Shown here piece by piece: positions 6,016 through 14,400 of a stretch of DNA of 14,554 nucleotides. The notes below the pieces were generated by a model. It saw nothing but the letters and a program-made list of their open reading frames with translations. It was not told where the DNA came from and did not search any database. Position 1 is the stretch's first letter; each line of letters starts with the position of its first letter. The stretch comes from Rhodospirillaceae bacterium (GTDB taxonomy: Bacteria > Pseudomonadota > Alphaproteobacteria > Rhodospirillales > 2-02-FULL-58-16): the NCBI GenBank assembly GCA_030623425.1, contig JAUXMA010000008.1, positions 1-14,554 on the forward strand, written 5' to 3'. Position numbers and translations under genes: made by a program.

Positions 6016-6176
6016 GGACGGTAGCTGCTAGGTGCGTTAAACCGGAAAATTCTTGGGGCCAATATTTTTTCTCGGGAGCTGTCCCTGCCGGGCTCGTGGG
6101 CTCGGTATATGGCGCCCACCTGCATATGCGGGCCACAGAGAATAGAATGGACAACGGCCGCCGCGGCACCGTCCCT
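6016..6176 (+). ncRNA. ssrS: 6S RNA
   Basis: 6S RNA mimics an open promoter and binds sigma-70 RNA polymerase, down-regulating many promoters in stationary phase. A terminal stem pairs 6016-6028 (GGACGGT, bulged A, GCTGC) with 6163-6174 (GCGGC, ACCGTCC). An internal stem pairs ATTCT at 6049-6053 with AGAAT at 6139-6143, continuing through GGCC at 6057-6060 with GGCC at 6131-6134. An apical hairpin pairs GTGGGC (6096-6101) with GCCCAC (6114-6119). The stem, large central bubble and hairpin layout, the length near 160 bases, the GGAGCTGTCCCTG segment and the place directly after zapA all fit alphaproteobacterial 6S RNA. The 3' end is estimated from the stem. The gene fthC, which often follows ssrS, is absent here. 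Confidence 0.85.
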
Positions 6177-6341
6177 TTCAAAGTTCATCCCCATCCATTA
6201 TATCCATTGCTTTTCCACGCGAACTTTCCGGCTATCGGTTTCCGGGCCGCTTGCCGATAACAGGACGATCCACGACCGCCGCCATGGTGGCCACGACGGG
6301 CGACAGGGGGAAGGTGGCCAAATAGGGATGGATGGCAAGCC

Positions 6342-7154
6342 ATGAAAATCCTGGTTTGCGGAGATGTTGTCGGCCGCTCCGGCCGCAAGGTCTTCGTTGA
6401 CAACATCGCCGATCTGCGCCGCCGGTTGGCTCTGGATTTCGTGGTTGTTAACGGCGAGAACGCCGCCCATGGCTTTGGCATCACCGAACAGATCTGCAAC
6501 TCGTTTTACGAAGCCGGGGCCGATGTCATCACCACCGGCAACCACGTTTGGAACCGACGCGAGATTTTGAACTTCCTCGACGGCGATTCCCGTCTCTTGA
6601 GGCCCATGAACTATCCTAAAGGGACGCCGGGAAGAGGGACGGGCGTTTTCACCACCGCCAAGGGGAGCAAGGTTTTGGTAATCCATCCCATAGGCTGTTT
6701 GTTCATGGATTCTCTGGACGATCCTTTCGCCGCCGTCGAAACCGAGCTGGCGCGCCACCGGCTTGGTGTTACCGTGGACTGCATCATCGTCGATATCCAT
6801 GCCGAAGCGACGAGCGAGAAAATGGCCATGGGTCACAAGCTGGACGGGCGGGTTTCACTGGTCGTTGGCAGTCACACCCACGTTCCCACCGCCGATGCCA
6901 TGATTCTTCCCGGCGGCACCGCCTATCAGACCGATATGGGGATGTGCGGCGATTTCGATTCCGTCATCGGCATGGTCAAGGAAACGGCGGTGGCGCGTTT
7001 TACCAGCAAGCTGCCGATGTATCGTCTGCACCCGTCGGCGGGCGAGGCCACCTTGTGCGCGCTGTTTGTGGAAACCGACGACGAAACCGGCCTTGCCCGT
7101 CGCGTCGCCCCATTGCGCCTCGGCGGTTGTCTGTCCGAGCAATGGCCGCTGTGA
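6342..7154 (+). CDS. YmdB/TIGR00282 family metallophosphoesterase
   Basis: The 270-residue protein carries the complete dinuclear-metal signature of this family: GDVVG at residues 7-11 (Asp8), NGEN around 38-41, GNHVW around 66-70, HAEATSEK near 151, and GSHTHVPTAD near 174-183. Characterised members (Bacillus YmdB, Deinococcus homologue) hydrolyse 2',3'-cyclic nucleotides; in Bacillus this affects biofilm formation. It is cytoplasmic, with no signal peptide. A GGATGG a short distance upstream may act as ribosome-binding site for the ATG at 6342. The 165 bases between the 6S RNA and this gene hold no credible coding sequence. The gene is usual in this zapA-6S-yebC neighbourhood of alphaproteobacteria. 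The substrate in this organism is unknown. Confidence 0.9.
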   Translation: MKILVCGDVVGRSGRKVFVDNIADLRRRLALDFVVVNGENAAHGFGITEQICNSFYEAGADVITTGNHVWNRREILNFLDGDSRLLRPMNYPKGTPGRGTGVFTTAKGSKVLVIHPIGCLFMDSLDDPFAAVETELARHRLGVTVDCIIVDIHAEATSEKMAMGHKLDGRVSLVVGSHTHVPTADAMILPGGTAYQTDMGMCGDFDSVIGMVKETAVARFTSKLPMYRLHPSAGEATLCALFVETDDETGLARRVAPLRLGGCLSEQWPL

Positions 7155-7306
7155 TCGCAGGCCGAGGCGATCTTTTGCCGGTGCCCCAATCCTGCCATAT
7201 TGCTTTGCTAACCGCTTCCGCGATATCTATGCCTTTGAACTCTATATATGGTATAAATCCAGGTTGTTACCTACACTATATTTCTTAACAGGCAAATTAT
7301 CGAAAC

Positions 7307-8056
7307 ATGGCCGGCCATTCCCAGTTCAAAAACATCATGTACCGGAAGGGCGCCCAAGACAGCAAGCGCGCCAAGATTTTCACCAAGCTGATCCGGGAAT
7401 TAACCGTGGCCGCCAAATCGGGTTTGCCCGATCCGGACATGAATCCGCGATTGCGCTCGGCGATCGCTTCCGCCAAGGCGGCCAACATGCCCAAGGGAAC
7501 CATGGAACGTGCCATCAAACGCGGTACCGGCGCTGGAGACGACGCCAGCTTCGTGGAAGTGCGCTACGAAGGTTACGGCCCCGGTGGCGTTGCCCTGATA
7601 ATCGAAACGCTCACCGACAACCGCAATCGCACCGCCGCCGAGATCCGCTCGGCTTTCAGCAAGCATGGCGGCAATCTGGGCGAATCGGGCAGCGTCAGCT
7701 TTCTCTTCGAGCGCATCGGCCTGATCAATTTCAAGGCCGAGGTGACCAGTACCGAGAGCATGTTCGAGGCCGCTATCGAGGCGGGCGCCGACGACATCGA
7801 ATCCGGCGAGGCCGGGCACGAGATCATCTGCGCGGCGGATGATCTCAACGCCGTGCGTGATGCCCTCGAAGCGAAATTCGGCACCGCCGCGGCGGCGCAT
7901 CTGGATTGGAAACCGCAGAACACGGTGCCGGTGGACGAAGAGGTGGCCGGCGCCCTTTTCAAGTTTTTGAACATTCTCGATGACAACGACGACGTGCAAC
8001 GGGTGGTCGCCAACTTCGACGTCTCCGAGGATGTGATGGAGCGTCTGGGCGGATGA
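7307..8056 (+). CDS. yebC: YebC/PmpR family protein (transcriptional regulator or translation factor)
   Basis: The 249-residue protein starts with the hallmark [25 protein letters not shown] and has the usual three-domain length. Conserved stretches include [16 protein letters not shown] and [10 protein letters not shown]. The family was long annotated as DNA-binding regulators (PmpR of Pseudomonas; YebC affects ruv genes), and recent work shows some YebC proteins help ribosomes through proline-rich sequences. It sits directly upstream of ruvC, as is common. The 152 bases before it are AT-rich (TATATATGG, TATAAAT, TATATTTC), suggesting its own promoter, although I cannot pick a convincing -35/-10 pair. 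The terminal TGA overlaps an ATG that opens an 11-codon mini-ORF leading into ruvC. Confidence 0.95.
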   Translation: MAGHSQFKNIMYRKGAQDSKRAKIFTKLIRELTVAAKSGLPDPDMNPRLRSAIASAKAANMPKGTMERAIKRGTGAGDDASFVEVRYEGYGPGGVALIIETLTDNRNRTAAEIRSAFSKHGGNLGESGSVSFLFERIGLINFKAEVTSTESMFEAAIEAGADDIESGEAGHEIICAADDLNAVRDALEAKFGTAAAAHLDWKPQNTVPVDEEVAGALFKFLNILDDNDDVQRVVANFDVSEDVMERLGG

Positions 8057-8084
8057 GTCATACCATGGACGAGGCCATGACGAG

Positions 8085-8609
8085 ATGAGAATTCTTGGAC
8101 TGGATCCGGGTTTGCGCAATACCGGTTGGGGCGTCGTCGAGGCCAATGACAATCGTCTCCGCCACGTCGCCAACGGCGTTATCAGCAGCGGCGCCGGCCT
8201 GGGTCTCGCCCAAAGACTGATGCAATTGCACGAAGGTCTGGCCGTGGCAATCGCCCGATATTCTCCCGACGAGGCAGCGGTGGAGAAGACCTTCGTTAAT
8301 CGGAATCCCGTCTCCACCCTGAAACTGGGACAGGCGCGGGGCGTCGCCCTTCTGGTTGCCGCCCAGGGCGGGCTGAGCGTCGCCGAATATTCGCCCAACC
8401 TGGTTAAGAAAGCCGTGGTCGGCACCGGTCACGCCGCCAAAAAACAAGTTCAGATGATGGTGCGGATGCTGTTGCCGGGATGCGTCATCACCAGCGCCGA
8501 CGCGGCGGACGCCCTCGCCGTCGCCATCTGCCACGTCCATCACCGGGAAACCGCCCTCAGGATCGCCAAGGCGGAATCCCATTACCAAGCCACGGTGGCC
8601 AACCCATGA
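8085..8609 (+). CDS. ruvC: Holliday junction endonuclease RuvC
   Basis: RuvC is the resolvase that cuts Holliday junctions symmetrically after RuvAB branch migration. The four acidic active-site residues are present: Asp7 in GLDPGL, Glu67 in AVEKTF, and Asp139 and Asp142 in [14 protein letters not shown]. At 174 residues it is of normal length. Its start at 8085 is followed by an A, forming ATGA with the stop of the preceding mini-ORF. Its own TGA overlaps the ruvA ATG as ATGA, so ruvC, ruvA and ruvB are probably translated in a coupled way from one message. No SOS (LexA) box is evident in the 30 bases upstream; it would have to lie before yebC if present. Confidence 0.97.
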   Translation: MRILGLDPGLRNTGWGVVEANDNRLRHVANGVISSGAGLGLAQRLMQLHEGLAVAIARYSPDEAAVEKTFVNRNPVSTLKLGQARGVALLVAAQGGLSVAEYSPNLVKKAVVGTGHAAKKQVQMMVRMLLPGCVITSADAADALAVAICHVHHRETALRIAKAESHYQATVANP

Positions 8610-9223
8610 TCGCCAAGCTCTCGGGCGTTGTCGATTCCTTGGGCGGGGACTGGGCCGTCGTTGACGTTTCCGGCGTTGGCTACTTGGTCTTCTGTTCCGG
8701 CCGTTGCCTGAACCGGCTTACCGTCGGGGAGACGGCAAGCTTGCTCATCGACACCCATGTCCGCGAGGATCACATCCATCTCTATGGTTTCATCGATACG
8801 GCCGAACGCGATTGGTTTCGTTCGTTGACCGCGGTGCAAGGCGTGGGAGCGAAAGCGGGACTGGCGATCCTCAGCGTGTTGGGTACCGGTGAGTTGTCAC
8901 AGGCGGTGATGGCGGAGGATCGGAACGCTCTTTGCCGCGCCGCCGGCGTCGGACCGAAACTGGCGACCAGGATCTTAAGCGAGCTCAAGGGCAAGGTCGG
9001 CGATATTGCCTTCGGCGCCGGCGCTTTCGCCGCCCCCGCGGCGGGCGGCGAAAGCGGCGCGGCGGCCGATGCGGTTTCCGCTCTGATCAATCTCGGTTAC
9101 AACCCTTCGCAAGCGCTGGCGGCGGTTTCGCGGGCCGTCGGCAAACTGAAGCCCGAGTCCGGCGTGGAAGCCTTGATCCGAGGCGGGTTGTCGGAGTTGG
9201 GACCGCGGGAATATAGCCGATGA
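8606..9223 (+). CDS. ruvA: Holliday junction branch migration protein RuvA
   Basis: The 205-residue protein forms the tetrameric junction-binding core of the RuvAB motor. The N-terminal OB domain begins at [20 protein letters not shown]. Two helix-hairpin-helix motifs follow: [14 protein letters not shown] (about residues 73-86) and [17 protein letters not shown] (about 108-124). After an Ala/Gly-rich linker the C-terminal domain ([21 protein letters not shown]) binds RuvB. The frame is open further upstream, but the ATG at 8606 is chosen because it starts the conserved domain and overlaps the ruvC stop as ATGA. Its own TGA overlaps the ruvB ATG at 9220 in the same way. Confidence 0.97.
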   Translation: MIAKLSGVVDSLGGDWAVVDVSGVGYLVFCSGRCLNRLTVGETASLLIDTHVREDHIHLYGFIDTAERDWFRSLTAVQGVGAKAGLAILSVLGTGELSQAVMAEDRNALCRAAGVGPKLATRILSELKGKVGDIAFGAGAFAAPAAGGESGAAADAVSALINLGYNPSQALAAVSRAVGKLKPESGVEALIRGGLSELGPREYSR

Positions 9224-10287
9224 CAGACAATCCCGGCAGCGCGCCCGAACAGCCGGGCGACCGCCTCATCGCAAGAGAAGAACGCAAGGACGATCATCCC
9301 GATGCCAAGCTGCGCCCCACCCGCATCGCCGAATTCATAGGCCAGCGTCAAGTCTGCGACAATTTGCGGGTGTTCATCGGGGCGGCGCGGGTCCGCGGCG
9401 AAGCCCTCGACCATGTGTTGTTTTACGGACCGCCGGGCCTGGGCAAGACGACGCTGGCGCAGATCGTCGCCCGCGAACTCGGAGTGGGTTTTCGCGCCAC
9501 CTCCGGCCCGGTCCTCGTCAAGGCCGGGGATTTGGCGGCGATCCTGACCAACCTGCAACCCAGGGACGTTCTTTTCATCGACGAAATTCACCGCCTCAAT
9601 CCGGCCGTCGAGGAAACCCTCTATCCGGCCCTGGAAGACTTCCAACTCGATCTGATCATTGGCGAGGGGCCGGCGGCCAGGTCCGTGCGTATCGATCTGC
9701 CGCCTTTTACCCTGGTCGGCGCGACAACGCGCTCCGGGCTGATCACGACGCCTCTACGCGAGCGCTTTGGAATTCACTTGCGGGTGGTCTTTTACTCGGC
9801 CGGGGAGCTGGAGCAGATCGTCGGCCGCAACGCCGGGCTCCTGGGTTTCAATTTAACCGCCAACGGCGTCGGCGAAATCTCCCGCCGCTCGCGCGGCACT
9901 CCGCGGATAGCCTGTCGGCTGCTCCGAAGAGTGCGCGATTTCGCTGCCGTCGACGGCACCAACAAAATGGATGAAAGCGCCGTCGATAAGGCCCTCAAGC
10001 GGCTGGAAGTGGACAAGTCAGGCCTTGACGCCATGGACCGGCGCTACTTGCGTTGCATCGCCGAGAATTACGGTGGCGGGCCGGTCGGAGTCGAGACCCT
10101 GGCGGCGGCGCTGTCGGAACAGCGCGATACCATCGAGGAAGTGATCGAGCCCTACTTGATTCAACAGGGGTTTCTGATGCGCACGCCACGCGGCCGCGCC
10201 CTGTCGGAACAAGCATACCGCCACCTCGTAATACGGCCGCCAAAAGGGTCGCGGATGGACCTCGATGTCGAGACCGCAAATGACTGA
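9220..10287 (+). CDS. ruvB: Holliday junction branch migration ATPase RuvB
   Basis: RuvB is the hexameric AAA+ motor that pumps DNA through the RuvA-bound junction. In this 355-residue protein the Walker A motif GPPGLGKTT is at residues 70-78 and Walker B LFIDE at 118-122. Sensor 1 GATTRSG is near 167-173, and the arginine-containing PLRERFG is near 178-184. Sensor 2 RSRGTPRIA and the C-terminal winged helix ([16 protein letters not shown]) follow. The first 30 residues are a variable charged extension, as in other alphaproteobacteria. It overlaps ruvA by four bases and ybgC by eight. Confidence 0.98.
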   Translation: MTDNPGSAPEQPGDRLIAREERKDDHPDAKLRPTRIAEFIGQRQVCDNLRVFIGAARVRGEALDHVLFYGPPGLGKTTLAQIVARELGVGFRATSGPVLVKAGDLAAILTNLQPRDVLFIDEIHRLNPAVEETLYPALEDFQLDLIIGEGPAARSVRIDLPPFTLVGATTRSGLITTPLRERFGIHLRVVFYSAGELEQIVGRNAGLLGFNLTANGVGEISRRSRGTPRIACRLLRRVRDFAAVDGTNKMDESAVDKALKRLEVDKSGLDAMDRRYLRCIAENYGGGPVGVETLAAALSEQRDTIEEVIEPYLIQQGFLMRTPRGRALSEQAYRHLVIRPPKGSRMDLDVETAND

Positions 10288-10756
10288 GGCTTTGCCGAAG
10301 GAACCGCCCCGGGAAAGCGCCGAGGGACCGCATGTCTTTCAGCTCCGCGTCTATTACGAAGACACGGATGCCGGCGGCGTCGTTTATTACGCCAATTACC
10401 TTAAGTTCGCCGAGCGGGCGCGGACCGAAATGTTACGCGGCCTTGGCTTTGAAAATTCTCGCCTGATGGACGGCGACGGCCCGGGGACCGGCATCGCTCT
10501 GGCGGTTCGCCAAATGGCGGTGGACTATCTGAAACCGGCGCGGCTGGACGATCTGTTGGAAGTCCACACGCGGATACTGGAAATCGGCGGCGCTTCCCTT
10601 TGCCTCCAACAACTGGTAAGGCGCGGCGCCGAAGACTTGGTCCGTATGCAAATCACTCTTGCCTGCATGAACTTGACGTCGAAACGGACGGCCCGTCTTC
10701 CCACCGGCCTTAAGGAGCGGTTTCGAGAATTTTTTCCACCCCATCGACAAGGCTGA
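10280..10756 (+). CDS. ybgC: Tol-Pal-associated acyl-CoA thioesterase YbgC
   Basis: This hotdog-fold thioesterase has the family signature [26 protein letters not shown], with the catalytic Asp in [10 protein letters not shown]. YbgC proteins hydrolyse acyl-CoA and bind acyl carrier protein, and are almost always the first gene of the tol-pal cluster, as here (3 bases before tolQ). I start at the ATG at 10280 (158 residues), which overlaps the ruvB TGA by eight bases and has GAGA upstream. An ATG at 10265 would add five residues and cannot be excluded. The overlap with ruvB suggests that ruvCAB and the tol genes share a transcript. Confidence 0.93.
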   Translation: MTEALPKEPPRESAEGPHVFQLRVYYEDTDAGGVVYYANYLKFAERARTEMLRGLGFENSRLMDGDGPGTGIALAVRQMAVDYLKPARLDDLLEVHTRILEIGGASLCLQQLVRRGAEDLVRMQITLACMNLTSKRTARLPTGLKERFREFFPPHRQG

Positions 10757-10759
10757 AGA

Positions 10760-11491
10760 ATGGAGAACAACATCATTGACACCGTCACGTTAGGCGGATC
10801 GGTCGCCGCCATCGACTTTTCCGTTTGGTCCTTGTTTCTGAGGGCCGACGTGATCGTCAAGGCGGTGATCATTATTTTGCTGCTGGCGTCCATTTGGTGC
10901 TGGGCGATCATCTTCGAAAAGCTGATCGGCCTTCGTCGTCTTAACGCCCGGGCGTCGGAATTCGAGCAGTCCTTCTGGTCCGGCGTTTCTCTGGACGATC
11001 TTTATGACCGCATCGGCGCCCAGCCGCGCGACCCGATGACCGCCGTATTCGTCGCCGCCATGCGAGAATGGCGGCGGGCGATTCCGGTGGGGCTCTCGGG
11101 GCAAGATGGCGGCCGGGTGAGTTTGAATGAGCGGATCGAGCGGGTCATGCAGATTACCCTGGCCCGCGAAATGGATCAGGCCGAACGATATATGACTTTC
11201 CTTGCTTCCACCGGCGCCACGGCGCCTTTCATTGGGCTTTTTGGCACGGTCTGGGGCATCATGAACAGTTTCCAGGCGATCGCGCTCACCAAGAACACGT
11301 CGCTGGTGGTGGTTGCGCCCGGCATCGCCGAAGCCTTGTTCGCCACGGCGCTGGGTTTGCTGGCGGCGATCCCGGCGGTGCTCGCTTTCAACAAGCTCAG
11401 CAAGGATCTGGACCGCTATGCCGGACGCCTTGACAGTTTTGCCGGCGAGTTCTCCGCCATTCTATCGCGCCAGATGGAGGAAAAGGACTGA
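10760..11491 (+). CDS. tolQ: Tol-Pal system proton channel subunit TolQ
   Basis: TolQ is the pentameric inner-membrane proton channel that powers the Tol-Pal system. The 243-residue protein has three membrane segments at about 31-52, 146-168 and 185-209, with a large cytoplasmic loop between the first two. The second helix contains PFIGLFGTVWGIM and the third GIAEALFATALGLLAAIPAV. Thr163 and Thr196, 33 residues apart, match the pore threonines of E. coli TolQ (145 and 178). The ATG at 10760 has AAGG upstream. It is separated from tolR by two bases, consistent with coupled synthesis of the two subunits. Confidence 0.97.
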   Translation: MENNIIDTVTLGGSVAAIDFSVWSLFLRADVIVKAVIIILLLASIWCWAIIFEKLIGLRRLNARASEFEQSFWSGVSLDDLYDRIGAQPRDPMTAVFVAAMREWRRAIPVGLSGQDGGRVSLNERIERVMQITLAREMDQAERYMTFLASTGATAPFIGLFGTVWGIMNSFQAIALTKNTSLVVVAPGIAEALFATALGLLAAIPAVLAFNKLSKDLDRYAGRLDSFAGEFSAILSRQMEEKD

Positions 11492-11493
11492 TC

Positions 11494-11955
11494 ATGGCCG
11501 TTTCCACGCAACCAGGTTCGCGCCACTTCGGCCATGGCCGTTTTTACCGTCGCGGCGACCGCCCGATGAGTGAAATCAACGTCACTCCGATGGTCGACGT
11601 CATGCTGGTGCTGCTGATTATTTTCATGATAACGGCGCCGCTTTTGACCGTCGGCGTCAAGGTCGATCTGCCGAAGACCACGGCCCAGGTGATTGCCGAC
11701 GAAATCGAGCCTCTGGCCGTCACGATCAACGCCGAGGGGCGCATTTTCCTCCAGGATACCGAGCTCGATCTCGCCGCCCTGGCCCCGCGCCTTGTGGCGA
11801 TTGCCGGCAACAACCCCGACGTCCGGATTTTTGTGCGCGGCGACCAGGCGATCAATTACGGACGGGTGATGGAAGTGATGGGGACAATCAACGCCGCCGG
11901 TTTCAAGAAGGTGGCCTTGGTCGCCCGTCAGTTGATCGCAAAGCCTGGGAAATAG
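11494..11955 (+). CDS. tolR: Tol-Pal system protein TolR
   Basis: TolR is the ExbD-family partner of TolQ. A short cytoplasmic N-terminus ending SEINVTPMVDVM leads into one membrane helix carrying the proton-carrying Asp35 (Asp23 in E. coli), then a periplasmic domain of about 100 residues. Its total of 153 residues is within family range. The N-terminus before SEINVTP is about 25 residues and rich in Arg, His and Gly, somewhat longer than in enterobacteria. It lies two bases after tolQ and 23 bases before tolA. Confidence 0.97.
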   Translation: MAVSTQPGSRHFGHGRFYRRGDRPMSEINVTPMVDVMLVLLIIFMITAPLLTVGVKVDLPKTTAQVIADEIEPLAVTINAEGRIFLQDTELDLAALAPRLVAIAGNNPDVRIFVRGDQAINYGRVMEVMGTINAAGFKKVALVARQLIAKPGK

Positions 11956-11978
11956 AGGAAAGAGTCCGGACAACGCTC

Positions 11979-12836
11979 ATGCGCAAAGGCTTCGCCCATT
12001 CCATCTTGTTTCATACGATGGTGATAGTGGTCGGTTACTTCGGACTGCCGGAATTGCGCCGCGATTTGTCCATGGTTGAAGCGCCGATCGTGGTCGAAAT
12101 CGTGACGGTGGCCGAGACCACCAATGCGCCGGCGCCGAAACCCGAGCCCAAACGGCAACCGCCGCCGAAGGCGGAAGCGCCGCCGCCGCCCGCACCGGAG
12201 CCGGAACCGGAGGTCGCCGCCGTGCCGCCGCCACCGGAAACCCAACCGAAGCCGAAGCTGAAACCGAAGCCGCCGCCGAAGCCCAAAGCCAAACCGCGGC
12301 CGCAGGCACCGCCCCGCCTCGTCAAGGCGAAGCCCAAACGAAAACCGAAGCCGCCCGACACTTTCGCCTCGGTCTTGAAAACGTTAAAGGGATTGCAACG
12401 ACAAAAGCCCAAGCCGAAGGAAAAAAGCGAGAAGGATAAAAAGAAAGAGGAATCAGCATTCGAACAGCAAACGGCCAAGGCCCTGGCGTCGCTGTCGCGA
12501 CGCTACGATACGTCGCGGCCGCTGACGATCAGCGAAATCGATTTGGTGCGCCAGCAAATCGCTCGTTGCTGGAACCTGCCGGCCGGGGCCAAGGACGCGG
12601 AGAATCTGGTGATCGAGATCTGGGTCGCCATGAATCCCGACGGCACCGTGCGCCAAGCGAGGATTCAACAACAAGAGCGCATGCTGACGGATTCCTTTTT
12701 TCGCGCCGCCGCCGAGAGTGCGCTTAGGGCGGTTTTGAACAAGAGGTGTCAGCCTTTCAAACTGCCGCGCAAAAAATACGACCGATGGAAGACATTGACT
12801 CTGGTTTTCAACCCCAAGGAGATGTTCGGAGCATGA
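11979..12836 (+). CDS. tolA: TolA, with a proline/lysine-rich linker
   Basis: TolA spans the periplasm and transmits TolQR force to Pal. The 285-residue protein has one N-terminal membrane segment containing the S-x3-H pair (Ser8, His12) known to contact TolQR. The central region, about residues 50-150, is rich in Pro, Lys and Glu ([25 protein letters not shown]). It resembles a TonB-style extended linker rather than the Ala/Lys helical rod of E. coli TolA. The C-terminal domain, about residues 185-285, resembles TolA/TonB C domains, with [12 protein letters not shown] and [14 protein letters not shown]. Gene position between tolR and tolB makes the assignment firm although sequence identity in the linker is meaningless. 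The TGA overlaps the tolB ATG as ATGA. Confidence 0.92.
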   Translation: MRKGFAHSILFHTMVIVVGYFGLPELRRDLSMVEAPIVVEIVTVAETTNAPAPKPEPKRQPPPKAEAPPPPAPEPEPEVAAVPPPPETQPKPKLKPKPPPKPKAKPRPQAPPRLVKAKPKRKPKPPDTFASVLKTLKGLQRQKPKPKEKSEKDKKKEESAFEQQTAKALASLSRRYDTSRPLTISEIDLVRQQIARCWNLPAGAKDAENLVIEIWVAMNPDGTVRQARIQQQERMLTDSFFRAAAESALRAVLNKRCQPFKLPRKKYDRWKTLTLVFNPKEMFGA

Positions 12837-14182
12837 TGGCCGCAATGTATCCCCGCCAGTTGGCGCGTCCGCTTTCGGTCTTGGCCCTTTTGCTGGTGCT
12901 GGGCGCGGCCGGGCCGGCGGCGGCCGAACTGAGAATCGACATCACGCGCGGCGTCGTCGAGCCGCTCCCCATAGCGATCACCGACTTCGCCGGTTCAACC
13001 GAGCCGGAGTCGCGGTTCGGGCGCAACATCAGCTTGGTGGTGGCCGCCGATCTCGAACGTTCGGGGCTATTCCGTCCCATCGACTCGCGCGCCTTCATCC
13101 AGACCGCGCAAGCATCGAACAACCTTCCCCGTTTCGGCGACTGGCGGACAATCAATGCCCAGGCCCTGGTCCAAGGGCGGGTGCGAATCATCGCCGACGG
13201 CCGCTTGCGTGTGGAATTCCGTCTGTGGGATGTTTTCGCCGAGCAGCAAATGTCGGGGATCGCCTACCAAACGGTTCCCAAGGCTTGGCGCCGCGTCGGC
13301 CACATGATCGCCGATACCGTTTATAAACGGATTACTGGCGAGAACGGCTATTTCGACTCCCGCCTCGTCTATATCGCCGAAAGCGGGCCGCACAACCGGC
13401 GGCTCAAGCGTCTGGCGATCATGGACCAGGATGGCGAAAACCACCATTTTCTCACCGATGGCGCCGAACTGGTCCTGACCCCCCGTTTTTCACCGACCTT
13501 GCAGGAAATTATTTACCTTTCCTATTTCGGCAACCTTCCGCGCGTCTACATATTCAATCTCGACACCGGGCGGCAGGAGATTCTAGGCGACTTTCCGGGC
13601 ATGACCTTTGCTCCGCGATTTTCGCCCGACGGCAAAAAGGTCATCATGAGCATGGCCAAGGACGGCAACTCCGAAATCTACACCATGGATCTCAGGACCC
13701 GCGTCACTAAACGGTTGACCCATCATTCCGCCATTGACACATCGCCCAGCTATTCTCCCAATGGTAAACAAATAACCTTCAATTCCGACAGGGGCGGCAC
13801 TCAGCAACTTTACGTGATGGGTTCGGACGGCCGCAACGTCAGGCGCATCAGCCACGGCAAGGGACGCTATGCGACACCCGTGTGGTCGCCGCGCGGTGAC
13901 CTGATCGCCTTCACCAAGATGCGCAAGGGACGCTTTTTCATCGGCGCCATGCGTCCGGATGGCAGCGGCGAGCGTTTGCTCGCCGAGGATTACCTGGTGG
14001 AAGCGCCGACCTGGGCACCGAACGGTCGGGTCCTCATGTTTTTCCGCCAGCAGCCGACCAGGGCCGACGGCAGCGGCGGCCGCTCGCGGCTTTATTCCAT
14101 CGATTTAACCGGCCACAACGAACGCGAGATGATCACCCCGATGGATGCTTCCGATCCGGCATGGTCGTCCTTGATTCCGTGA
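12833..14182 (+). CDS. tolB: Tol-Pal system beta-propeller protein TolB
   Basis: The 449-residue periplasmic protein has a signal peptide ([13 protein letters not shown], a Leu/Val/Ala core, cleavage near AAA|E at about residue 31). An N-terminal anticodon-binding-like domain (about 32-165) includes the conserved ITDFAG segment. A six-bladed propeller follows, with repeats such as [39 protein letters not shown] and [14 protein letters not shown]. TolB binds Pal and is released by TolA. The frame stays open 29 codons upstream inside tolA, but the ATG at 12833 is chosen because it overlaps the tolA stop as ATGA and opens directly onto a signal peptide. AAGGAG lies 11 bases upstream. The gene ends before a 218-base AT-rich spacer. 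Confidence 0.97.
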   Translation: MMAAMYPRQLARPLSVLALLLVLGAAGPAAAELRIDITRGVVEPLPIAITDFAGSTEPESRFGRNISLVVAADLERSGLFRPIDSRAFIQTAQASNNLPRFGDWRTINAQALVQGRVRIIADGRLRVEFRLWDVFAEQQMSGIAYQTVPKAWRRVGHMIADTVYKRITGENGYFDSRLVYIAESGPHNRRLKRLAIMDQDGENHHFLTDGAELVLTPRFSPTLQEIIYLSYFGNLPRVYIFNLDTGRQEILGDFPGMTFAPRFSPDGKKVIMSMAKDGNSEIYTMDLRTRVTKRLTHHSAIDTSPSYSPNGKQITFNSDRGGTQQLYVMGSDGRNVRRISHGKGRYATPVWSPRGDLIAFTKMRKGRFFIGAMRPDGSGERLLAEDYLVEAPTWAPNGRVLMFFRQQPTRADGSGGRSRLYSIDLTGHNEREMITPMDASDPAWSSLIP

Positions 14183-14240
14183 TCGGAAAAGGCCTAAGAT
14201 GAAAGTCTTTGGGCGGCTGGAAACCAAAAAACCCTTGGAA

Positions 14241-14270
14241 TTGATCTTTATTCTCTTTAAGAAATATTCT
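14241..14270 (+). promoter_or_regulatory. Candidate promoter for pal
   Basis: TTGATC (14241-14246) and TATTCT (14265-14270) are spaced by 18 bases in the AT-rich tolB-pal spacer. The -10 element coincides with the start of the second copy of a 16-base repeat. Such AT-rich sequence yields many weak matches, so this is tentative. Confidence 0.35.
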
Positions 14271-14280
14271 CTTTAATAAA
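14249..14280. repeat. Two tandem copies of a 16-base unit upstream of pal
   Basis: TATTCTCTTTAA occurs at 14249-14260 and 14265-14276, separated by GAAA and followed by TAAA. The two 16-base units are therefore identical at 15 of 16 positions. They overlap the candidate promoter and may be a duplicated binding site or a slippage product. Confidence 0.85.
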
Positions 14281-14335
14281 AAGTAAGATACTCATAAAGA
14301 CGATGCCAGACACACTTAAAAGGGTTTAACGATAA

Positions 14336-14353
14336 GCTCTTTTGGGTAAGAGC
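14336..14353 (+). terminator. Hairpin with downstream T-rich tract, possible terminator or attenuator
   Basis: GCTCTT (14336-14341) and AAGAGC (14348-14353) can pair around a six-base loop, followed by AATGTTTTTT and then AAATTTTTTT. The form resembles a weak Rho-independent terminator between tolB and pal. The stem is only six pairs with three G-C, and the T-run is interrupted, so termination may be partial. Confidence 0.4.
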
Positions 14354-14400
14354 AATGTTTTTTAAATTTTTTTAATGTTCCGGTGAGTGGGGAGAACCAA

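Noticed and set aside
7155..7306. Promoter for yebC in the AT-rich 152-base spacer
   Set aside because: Several -10-like hexamers exist, but none pairs with a respectable -35 at 16-18 bases; the best (TTGCTT with TATCTA) is too weak to list.
7066..7842. 258-codon plus-strand frame spanning the YmdB-like and yebC junction
   Set aside because: It is out of frame with both well-supported genes, and its Arg/Gly/His-rich composition is typical of a shadow frame.
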